DNA of 25,664 bases from Ministeria vibrans ATCC 50519. Its lineage: Eukaryota > Opisthokonta > Filasterea. The notes below the pieces were generated by a model. It worked only from the letters and a program-made list of their open reading frames with translations, had not been told where the DNA came from and made no database searches. Position 1 is the first letter of the stretch. The number at the start of each line of letters is the position of its first letter. The translations under genes and the position numbers were made by a program. The stretch is from positions 24,181-49,844 of the forward strand of contig CALSCP010000320.1 in assembly GCA_943704425.1 (NCBI GenBank). The letters run 5' to 3'. Positions 20,701 to 25,664 of this stretch are shown in pieces.

Positions 20701-22430
20701 GGTTGTGGCGTGTGTCTGTCTGTGTGCGTGTAAATGTATGTATGTGTGTGCATGTGTGTCAAGAACGATGATACCTCGTCGATTTCGCTCTCGCATTTGA
20801 TGCCCACAAACCCGGCGGCACACGCACAGGTGAAGCTATCAACCAAATTGGTACAGGAGGCTCCATTGGTGCAAGGTGATGAGGCACACTCATTAATGTC
20901 TGACTCGCACGTAGTGCCCGTGTATCCGTTCACACAAGTGCACGTAAACTGGTCAACTCCCTCGATGCATGTCGCACCATTAGTACACGGGCTTGAAGCA
21001 CACTGCATTGAAGACGTAGAAAGAAAAGTCATTAATACTAATAATAATAATAATTTACCATTGGCAATAAAGGGTACCTCATCAACTTCCGATTCGCACT
21101 GGGAACCGGTAAAGCCACTTGCACAGGTGCACTCGTATGTGTCGATTGTCGGTGTGGTGCACGTCGCACCATTGCTGCACGGCGAGGAGGCGCACTCGTC
21201 AATGTCCGACTCGCAAAGCACGCCAGTGTAGCCGGGAGCGCAAGTGCATTCAAAGACGTTCTTGTCAAAGACTTTCTCGCCAAACTTGGTGATGACGCGG
21301 AACTGCTGGAAGTTGTTGGCGTTGGCAAGAAGCGAACAGGCGCTGTCGGAGAGAACGTCACTCACGCCAGTCGCCATGCCGGTAAACGAGATGGTGGGGT
21401 CCACCTGGGCGACTGAATCGACGGTACCAACGGTGGGCTCCTCGTGACACGTGGCAACGACCACATTGCTGACGCCGTCCCACTCGAACGGAGTTGAAAA
21501 GTCGATGGTGGTCCACGGGCTGGTGGGTGTGACAGGACCCGAATAGACTTGGGTCGCCTGGCTCTCGTCGATAAACGTACTACTGAGCGTCGTCGTGGTC
21601 GTGTGCATGATTTTGATGTTCATGTTGGTGAGGGGATCGCCCGCTGTGGAAATAGAGTAGCTGATGGACGCGAGAAAGGCGCCGGGGGTGATGCCCGACA
21701 GCTCCGATGCGAGAAACAACGATTGGTCACGGTAGCGGAGGTTTCGTCGTCGAAGCGGACAGTACTCCTCTGTGGAGACCTCGGTGCCGCCTGCAGGGAC
21801 CGCAACTTCCGTGGCTGAAAGCAGCGGCTCAGCACACGTCGCGCCGTTTTGACATGGGATCGACGAGCACTCGTCGATGTCCGTTTCACAGAGCATTCCC
21901 GTGTATCCCGCGGCACACTGGCAAGTGTAGTCTGAGGCCCCCTCGACACACGTAGCTCCAAACAGACATGGGCTGCTGTCGCACTCGAGCGCTGCAAGAA
22001 AAGCAGTAAGACGGTGAAAAAAAAAAGAAGAAAAAAAAAAAGAAGAAAAGGTGCGAAAGAAAAGGGGCAGAGAGGTGTGAGGGCCGTCGACTGGACGGTA
22101 ACGAATGACGCACAGACGACACCCATGCCTCTGAGGTTTGGTCACAGATGTCCGTTTGGATTGTGGTTTGGGATCTGTGCTCTGCAAAAGTCAAGACGGC
22201 CAAATATAGAGCGGCTCAAATCGCCGATGGGGTGTGCTCGTTTGCAAGAGGAGGTGCATGGGGCAATGAGAGGGGGTCGTTTGAGAAGTGATTTCGATGG
22301 AGCATCGGCGAGAGGACAGCGCGAGAGTCCCGATCGCTCGATCGACGCCGTCATGGGGGGTTTTCGTACCGGCCGATGAGGCCACAAGGGCTGCAAGAAG
22401 GGCAAAAGTAACGACCAGATGGCCTCTCAT
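3593..22430 (-). CDS. Gene B: giant single-pass receptor-like protein with about 93 EGF modules and six EGF-inserted domains
   Basis: Seventeen exons were placed by hand (minus strand, 5' to 3'): 22370-22430, 21078-21991, 20775-21002, 19936-20637, 19749-19862, 19436-19678, 19138-19365, 18960-19073, 17759-18871, 17528-17647, 14228-17468 (with N gap), 13483-14142, 11789-13375, 11039-11635, 8115-10760, 7896-8015 and 3593-7834. All introns are GT-AG. Intron 1 is phase 1 and the rest are phase 0. If the duplicated sequence at the gap is collapsed, the product is 5,603 residues. Order: signal peptide; EGF 1-93, with insertions in EGF 2, 21, 29, 46, 53 and 66; Cys-rich domain; stalk with RRRR; membrane helix; 641-residue tail. 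It is presumably a cell-surface receptor or adhesion protein. It resembles Notch only in outline: no Lin-12/Notch repeats or ankyrin repeats are seen. No known orthologue is recognised. Confidence 0.88.
3812..3823 (-). other. PP1-docking motif RVSF in the gene B tail
   Basis: The context is [11 protein letters not shown], a perfect [RK]-V-x-F docking motif for protein phosphatase 1 preceded by a basic residue. Ser inside the motif is also in a basophilic kinase context (RRVS), a combination known to switch PP1 binding in other proteins. Short motifs can arise by chance. Confidence 0.45.
3935..3961 (-). other. Proline run (LPPPPPPPP) in the gene B tail
   Basis: Eight Pro codons follow Leu. 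The word fits the [FWYL]-P-P-P-P ligand of EVH1 domains (Ena/VASP) and could equally bind profilin, SH3 or WW domains. It suggests a link to actin, as inference from motif only. Confidence 0.4.
4350..4615 (-). other. Charged coiled-coil or single alpha-helix in the gene B tail
   Basis: About 88 residues run from ADEIEARRR to RNRAAK and consist mostly of Glu, Arg, Lys, Gln and Ala with almost no Gly or Pro. Clusters such as RRQEEEEK and [10 protein letters not shown] suit either a coiled coil or a stable single alpha-helix. It could dimerise the receptor or act as a stiff spacer. Confidence 0.6.
5519..5587 (-). other. Transmembrane helix of gene B
   Basis: There are 23 uninterrupted hydrophobic residues ([23 protein letters not shown]), followed at once by MRRRERS, a positive stop-transfer sequence. 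With the N-terminal signal peptide this gives type I topology with the EGF modules outside. Confidence 0.95.
5666..5677 (-). other. Polybasic site RRRR outside the membrane helix of gene B
   Basis: Four consecutive Arg codons lie about 26 residues outside the membrane helix, in the context [22 protein letters not shown] fits the furin consensus R-x-[KR]-R. Cleavage here would be analogous in position to S1 of Notch, but this is inference. Confidence 0.45.
6065..6250 (-). other. Juxtamembrane Cys-rich domain of gene B
   Basis: After the last EGF the protein has a run of closely spaced cysteines with words [33 protein letters not shown] and DGDC. Spacing and the C-x(2)-C / GTYS pattern suit the TNF-receptor-like or GCC2/GCC3 (ephrin-receptor-like) families. 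Similar modules occur at the N-terminus of gene C. Confidence 0.6.
7896..10760 (-). other. Gene B exons 15-16: EGF modules 61-79
   Basis: Exon 15 (8115-10760, 882 codons) has 18 modules, with inserted domain 6 in the sixth. Module 72 is irregular (CAAGGLC). Exon 16 (7896-8015, 40 codons) is a single module with the loop VHGAGTDEY. Introns are 10761-11038, 8016-8114 and 7835-7895. Confidence 0.87.
9564..10151 (-). other. Inserted domain 6 (type 1) in EGF module 66 of gene B
   Basis: About 196 residues lie between cysteine 3 (10152-10154) and cysteine 4 (9561-9563). Words [42 protein letters not shown] and VDTTLSFVG align it along its length with inserted domain 1. Nothing else in the window looks like these two. 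Confidence 0.7.
10828..10998. repeat. Trinucleotide microsatellite in intron 14 of gene B
   Basis: Mixed AAC and AAT trinucleotides on the plus strand (TTG and TTA on the coding strand) fill most of the 278-bp intron, including 10854-10881 and 10950-10970. Frame-by-frame this gives false poly-Leu or poly-Asn open frames. Confidence 0.9.
11690..11745. repeat. AAT/TTA microsatellite in intron 13 of gene B
   Basis: About 18 trinucleotides of AAT (plus strand) with one AAC interruption occupy the middle of the 153-bp intron 11636-11788. The composition is that of the intron 14 array. Confidence 0.85.
12080..12631 (-). other. Inserted domain 5 (type 2a) in EGF module 53 of gene B
   Basis: About 184 residues lie between cysteine 3 (12632-12634) and cysteine 4 (12077-12079). 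Words [43 protein letters not shown] and RFGPNMQF match inserted domain 2 and the DUF4082-like pattern. A cysteine pair (LLCNN, NCLY) sits where domain 2 has its pair. Confidence 0.7.
13537..14106 (-). other. Inserted domain 4 (type 2b) in EGF module 46 of gene B
   Basis: About 190 residues lie between cysteine 3 (14107-14109) and cysteine 4 (13534-13536). Words [52 protein letters not shown] / CTSC and VGPSFTF align it with inserted domain 3. The host EGF plus the insert occupy one exon with phase 0 borders (13483-14142), so here the whole module could move as a cassette. Confidence 0.7.
14878..16180 (-). repeat. 600-bp higher-order tandem repeat within gene B (about two copies plus the gap duplicate)
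   Basis: The same five-module, 600-bp unit as in gene A occurs here; for example bases from 15180 recur from 15780. Units differ by a few substitutions, such as a segment at 15695-15715 with a changed codon run (CPVGF in place of CAAGF). The array ends on the 3' side of the gene near 14878, where the module continues with a different C-terminal half ([11 protein letters not shown]). Confidence 0.9.
15174..15179. other. Assembly gap (6 N) inside the gene B repeat array
   Basis: Six N break exon 11. The 112 bases before the gap (15062-15173) and the 112 after it (15180-15291) appear identical and sit at the same point of the 600-bp cycle. The two contigs therefore either overlap and were not merged, or whole 600-bp units are missing. 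Confidence 0.95.
16308..16865 (-). other. Inserted domain 3 (type 2b) in EGF module 29 of gene B
   Basis: About 186 residues lie between cysteine 3 (16866-16868) and cysteine 4 (16305-16307). It shares [39 protein letters not shown] and FGPVFTF with the other type 2 domains. It differs from 2a in carrying a CLCDG / CASC cysteine cluster near its end, shared with inserted domain 4. Confidence 0.7.
17528..18871 (-). other. Gene B exons 9-10: EGF modules 18-23
   Basis: Exon 9 (17759-18871) has five modules, the fourth of which hosts inserted domain 2. Exon 10 (17528-17647, 120 nt) is a single module ending SLVNE. Introns are 18872-18959 (before exon 9), 17648-17758 and 17469-17527; the last, 59 bp, is the shortest of the gene. 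Confidence 0.85.
17933..18490 (-). other. Inserted domain 2 (type 2a) in EGF module 21 of gene B
   Basis: About 186 residues lie between cysteine 3 (18491-18493) and cysteine 4 (17930-17932). Words [42 protein letters not shown] and YFGPTIQL match the layout of the DUF4082-like domain known from bacterial PEP-CTERM exported proteins (recognised from memory). It has its own cysteine pair (ISCDVS, ACTSA). The closest relative in the window is inserted domain 5. Confidence 0.7.
18960..21002 (-). other. Gene B exons 3-8: EGF modules 4-17
   Basis: Six small exons carry whole numbers of EGF modules: 20775-21002 (2 modules), 19936-20637 (6), 19749-19862 (1), 19436-19678 (2), 19138-19365 (2) and 18960-19073 (1). 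All lengths are multiples of three. Introns are 20638-20774, 19863-19935, 19679-19748, 19366-19435 and 19074-19137, all between the D-x-D-E motif and cysteine 1. The second module of exon 6 is irregular (CAPLGTASC in place of the usual NGGTC). Confidence 0.85.
21078..21991 (-). other. Gene B exon 2: EGF modules 1-3
   Basis: The exon has 914 nt, 304 full codons after the two bases that complete the phase-1 codon. EGF 1 starts [11 protein letters not shown] 2 (CSSIPC) hosts inserted domain 1, and EGF 3 is a normal module. The exon ends SEVDE before gtaccc; intron 2 is 21003-21077 (75 bp). Confidence 0.85.
21249..21833 (-). other. Inserted domain 1 (type 1) in EGF module 2 of gene B
   Basis: About 195 residues lie between cysteine 3 (21834-21836) and cysteine 4 (21246-21248) of one EGF, where other modules have about 8-12. 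Key words are [30 protein letters not shown] and VVVATCH. It is clearly related to inserted domain 6. From memory the pattern resembles a beta-sandwich domain common in secreted proteins of Bacteroidetes (type IX secretion cargo) with words like ASEL, GITAG, WNTI and WDG. That link is a recollection, not a search result. Confidence 0.7.
22370..22430 (-). other. Gene B exon 1: signal peptide
   Basis: The ATG at 22430 opens a 20-residue hydrophobic leader ([20 protein letters not shown]), followed by a single G before a gtacga donor. Joined to the acceptor at 21991/21992 (ttcttgcag) it reads SSA-A-LEC, a good signal-peptidase context running straight into the first EGF module. The intron (21992-22369, 378 bp, phase 1) has a long pyrimidine tract on the minus strand, seen as A/G-rich plus-strand sequence at 22014-22060. 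This is the only intron of gene B not in phase 0. Confidence 0.8.
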
Positions 22431-22995
22431 GAAAGAAAATATATGCTTGCACAAAAAATCACAACACTTATTAACTTTTCACTTAATGAAGAGACCGTGT
22501 AATTATTTATTATTAATGACTTCGGTCAGAAGGACCTCAGTTATACAATTGGTTTGGGGCTATCGCAAGAATCATCAATGAACAAAAATTCAAGACTGAT
22601 CAAGGGCCAAGGCTCTGCTTAGTCACGGGCCAGGCCCGGCCAACTGCCTGCTCGAGTGTTTTCTGTGTCATACCTTCGGCATACGCTTAGAATGAAGATC
22701 TTAAATAAATTGTACCATTCTTTCTTCCCTCTGTCTTTCTTGTCATTAAGGGCAAAGGAAACGCTTCGATTTCACTGTTCTCTGACTGCAGCGAGACGAA
22801 GAAGTCAAGGGAGGGAGACAGACAGAGAGAGAGAGTGTGTGTGTGTGAGTGAGTGAGAGTGAAGGAAAGAAGAAAAGAGACAGAGACAGACAGACGAAGG
22901 TGAGAAGCAACCAACCGCAAAATTTTGCTGTGTGACCTACTCTCAACTGGTTCATGCCTTGACGCAGTTGCATTTACGATTGTTGACGACCTCCG
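22431..22995. promoter_or_regulatory. Divergent intergenic region between genes B and C
   Basis: This 565-bp stretch lies between the two start codons and must hold both 5' leaders and promoters. A TATA-like ATATATTTTC word (minus strand) sits about 6-18 bases before the gene B ATG, probably too close to act as a TATA box. A purine- and GT-rich simple repeat lies at about 22810-22890 on the gene C side. No convincing open frame or RNA gene is seen. Confidence 0.6.
22810..22890. repeat. GA/GT simple repeat upstream of gene C
   Basis: Consecutive runs of GACA, GA, GT and GAGT lie 105-185 bases before the ATG of gene C. It may be part of the 5' leader or a GA-type promoter element. Confidence 0.75.
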
Positions 22996-25664
22996 ATGAA
23001 TATCGCGCTTGTCTGTCTCGTCACGGCCGTTTTGTGGTTGCAACACGTTTCGAGCGTGCGTCTTTCGCGCCAGTCGTCGCTGGTTCGCCACGCACGCGCC
23101 GCGCCAAACTGCGCCGCTGGCTGGTACCGTGCTACATCGACGGCCTGTCAAGAATGCGGGTAAGAGTTTGAACTATCAGAGGAAGGAGAACCGACACGAT
23201 GGCGACTCAATGCATTCTGTCCTTCTCCTAGCGATTGTTCGTGTGGTTGGCTGGGTTGGTCCGAGTGTAGCAATGATTGCAACGAGTGTGGCTGCGTGCA
23301 CTACAATCGATGCCTCGGGTAAGCGTTTGTTTTGTTTTCTACTCGCCTGAAGTACAATCATAATAATTTTATTATGATGTGCTTTTTCGTTTTAGATGCA
23401 AGGCTGGCTCATACAGCGACGCTACGAACCTTCCGGAGTGCAGGTTGTGTATTGCTGGTCGGTTCAGCCAAGTTACAAACTCTGCAAGTTCAAGCGATTG
23501 TGTTGAGTGTCCGGTCGACAAGTTTTCGTCTGCGGGAGCGTCATCTTGTACAAAGTGCGAGTTGGGCACATACACCGTTCAAGTGGCTGGCGCTGAAAGT
23601 TGCAAGTAAGCTCAATTTTTTTATCAATGCATGTGGCTCTCAAACCTTAATGCATTCCTTCGCAGGCCATGTCCTTTTGGGCTCTCCACTGGTACATGCG
23701 GCAACACAATCAACGAGTGCCAGTCCTCTCCATGCCTGAATTCCGGGTCTTGTATCGATTTCGCCAATGGATACACTTGCTCCTGTCCGGCGGGCATTGA
23801 GGGTGTTCAATGCGAGACCATTGTCAACGAGTGCGCCTCGATGCCCTGTGCCAACGGTGCCACCTGCGTTGACCTGGCTGCCTCTCCGTACGCGTGTCAA
23901 TGTGCGCACGGCTTTATTGGAGCCCAGTGCAACGAATTTGATCATTGTATTTCGTCGCCATGCTTAAACGGTGGTGGCTGCAGTAGTTCTTCATTGGCCG
24001 GGTTCACTTGTAGCTGTCCGGTGGGATTCACTGGCATCAGTTGTGATGTGAACATTGATGACTGCCATCCGTTGCCGTGTCTCCACGCCGGAACATGTGT
24101 CGATGGCGTCGGGTCATTCACTTGTACGTGTGCCTCTGGGTACACGGGCACGCTGTGCAACGACGACATTGACGAGTGCGTGTCGTCGCCGTGCGCAAAT
24201 GGCGCCACTTGCAGCGACGAGAGCGATGGCTACAACTGTGAATGTGCGCCGGGCTTTACTGGCATCGACTGCGCGTCGGATATTGATGAGTGCGTCTCGT
24301 CGCCTTGTCTTAACGGTGCGCCGTGTGTCGACCGAGATAATCACTTTGTGTGTCTGTGTTCTTTTGGGCTTACGGGTGCGCAATGTGGTGTCGACATTGA
24401 CGAGTGTGGCGCGTCACCCTGTAGGAATGGCGGCGTCTGCAGCAACTCGTTTGGTTCGTTCTCGTGTGCGTGTGCGCCCGGTTACAATGGCACGCTGTGT
24501 GCCTTCGACATTGACGAGTGTGCATCATCGCCGTGCCAGAACGGTGCACTGGCATGTATTGATATGGTGAACAGATTTGAGTGCTCTTGCCTCGCTGGGT
24601 ACACTGGCACCACGTGCGAGTCGGACATTGACGAGTGTGCATCGTCGCCGTGCCAGAACGGAGCGACGTGTGCTGATGCTGTCGCCGGGTTTTTGTGTGC
24701 GTGTGTTGAAGGTTACACTGACGGCACATGCAGCACCACCATTGATGAGTGTGCATCGTCACCCTGCCAGAATGGGGCCGTTTGCAGCGATTTCCTGAAC
24801 GGATACAGCTGTGTGTGCGCGCCCGGCTACACCGGCACACTGTGTGGCTCCAATGTTGACGAGTGTGCGTCGTCGCCGTGCGTCAATGGCGGAACATGCG
24901 AGGATGCTGTTGATGGGTTTGCATGTGAGTGCCAGCCCGGCTTTACCGACAATCTGTGTGGGACCAACGTGGACGAGTGTGCATCGTCGCCGTGCCAGAA
25001 TGGAGCGACGTGTCGCGATGGGGTTGGCAGTTTCAGTTGCTCGTGCGTTCCGGGATACACTGGGGCAGTGTGCGAGGTGAACGTTGACGAGTGTGCGTCC
25101 AGACCATGTCAAAATGGCGGGACGTGCGTTGACGATGTGAACATGTTTGGGTGCGCATGTATGGCGGGGTTCACGGACACGCTGTGCGAAACGAATATTG
25201 ACGAGTGTGCGTCTGCACCGTGTCGGAACGGCGGGACGTGTGTTGATTTTGTCAACCAGTTTATGTGTGTGTGCATTGCGGGATACACGGACTTGCTGTG
25301 TGCGACGGACATTGACGAGTGCGCATCGTCGCCGTGCCAGAATGGAGCGACGTGTCGCGATGGGGTTGGCAGTTTCAGTTGCTCGTGCGTTCCGGGATAC
25401 ACTGGGGCAGTGTGCGAGGTGAACGTTGACGAGTGTGCGTCCAGACCATGTCAAAATGGCGGGACGTGCGTTGACGATGTGAACATGTTTGGGTGCGCAT
25501 GTATGGCGGGGTTCACGGACACGCTGTGCGAAACGAATATTGACGAGTGTGCGTCTGCACCGTGTCGGAACGGCGGGACGTGTGTTGATTTTGTCAACCA
25601 GTTTATGTGTGTGTGCATTGCGGGATACACGGACTTGCTGTGTGCGACGGACATTGACGAGTGT
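22996..25664 (+). CDS. Gene C: secreted or membrane protein with TSP1-like motif, GCC2/GCC3 repeats and EGF modules (3' end missing)
   Basis: Four exons: 22996-23159, 23232-23318, 23396-23605 and 23666-25664 (open at the edge). Introns are 72, 77 and 60 bp with gtaag donors and tag/cag acceptors, all phase 2. The joined frame gives 820 residues. The ATG at 22996 opens a signal peptide (MNIALVCLVTAVLWLQHVSS). Exons 1-2 encode a Cys-rich stretch with WLGWSECSNDC, exon 3 a GCC2/GCC3 (ephrin-receptor-like) region (CPVDKFSSAGASSC, CELGTYTV), and exon 4 has 17 EGF modules plus the first Cys of the next. Most modules are calcium-binding (D-[IV]-D-E-C). The end of the protein, and so whether it has a membrane helix, is unknown. 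Unlike genes A and B, no intron interrupts the visible EGF region. It lies head-to-head with gene B and may share its promoter region. Confidence 0.85.
23232..23605 (+). other. Gene C exons 2-3: TSP1-like motif and GCC2/GCC3 region
   Basis: Exon 2 (87 nt) gives GDCSCGWLGWSEC followed by SNDCNECGC; W-x-x-W-S-x-C-S-x-x-C is the signature at the start of thrombospondin type 1 repeats, although the segment is only about half the usual length. Exon 3 (210 nt) gives C-x(2)-C pairs with GSYSDATN, GRFSQV, DKFSSAG and GTYTVQ, the usual periodic pattern of GCC2/GCC3 repeats. Both flanking introns are phase 2, so each exon can be spliced out in frame. Confidence 0.7.
24981..25664 (+). repeat. 342-bp tandem duplication in gene C (three EGF modules)
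   Basis: Bases 24981-25322 and 25323-25664 are the same except for the final base (c against t). The unit is three EGF modules of 38 codons (CASSPC, CASRPC and CASAPC types). The second copy ends exactly at the window edge, so more copies may follow. Confidence 0.95.

Noticed and set aside
3593-22430. Gene B as a Notch orthologue
   Set aside because: It has no Lin-12/Notch repeats, ankyrin repeats or RAM-like region. The inserted domains and tail are unlike Notch; only the general outline is shared.
22288-22581. Small plus-strand open frames in the divergent region and in intron 1 of gene B
   Set aside because: They have no signal peptide, cysteine pattern or other family features, and they overlap exon 1 and intron 1 of gene B on the other strand.

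Overview
The window is nuclear DNA from a eukaryote. Reading frames are interrupted by short GT-AG introns rich in A/T trinucleotide runs, and all three genes encode secreted or membrane proteins built from calcium-binding EGF modules. The organism cannot be named from sequence alone. Compact introns, GC-rich coding sequence and an EGF receptor without obvious animal-type partners would suit a free-living unicellular eukaryote such as a choanoflagellate or filasterean, but other protists are not excluded.

Layout. Gene A (minus strand, 1-2835, cut by the left edge) starts with a signal peptide and shows 22 EGF modules; the last 12 visible ones form an array with an exact 600-bp period. An intergenic stretch (2836-3592) separates it from gene B. 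Gene B (minus strand, 3593-22430) is complete: 17 exons, about 5,600 residues, signal peptide, about 93 EGF modules, a cysteine-rich juxtamembrane domain, one membrane-spanning helix and a 641-residue cytoplasmic tail. Six of its EGF modules carry a domain of about 190 residues between cysteine 3 and cysteine 4. These belong to two types that resemble beta-sandwich domains of bacterial secreted proteins. A 565-bp divergent intergenic region (22431-22995) leads to gene C (plus strand, 22996 to the right edge), which encodes a signal peptide, a short thrombospondin-1-like cysteine motif, GCC2/GCC3-type repeats and 17 or more EGF modules.

Common themes. Every intron that separates EGF modules in genes A and B lies at the same place, phase 0, between the Asp-x-Asp-Glu calcium motif and the first cysteine, so internal exons are multiples of three and could be duplicated or skipped in frame. 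Most modules carry the Notch-type consensus sites for O-glucose, O-fucose and O-GlcNAc. Arrays in genes A and B are nearly identical although 13 kb apart, and gene C ends in a perfect 342-bp duplication, so unequal exchange or gene conversion looks recent. The assembly is weak in these arrays: the N gap at 15174-15179 is flanked by the same 112 bp on both sides, and both window ends fall inside arrays.

The most novel feature is gene B: a giant receptor-like protein with EGF modules hosting inserted domains, a polybasic site before the membrane, and a tail with a PP1-docking motif, a charged helix and a proline run but no recognisable kinase or ankyrin domain.
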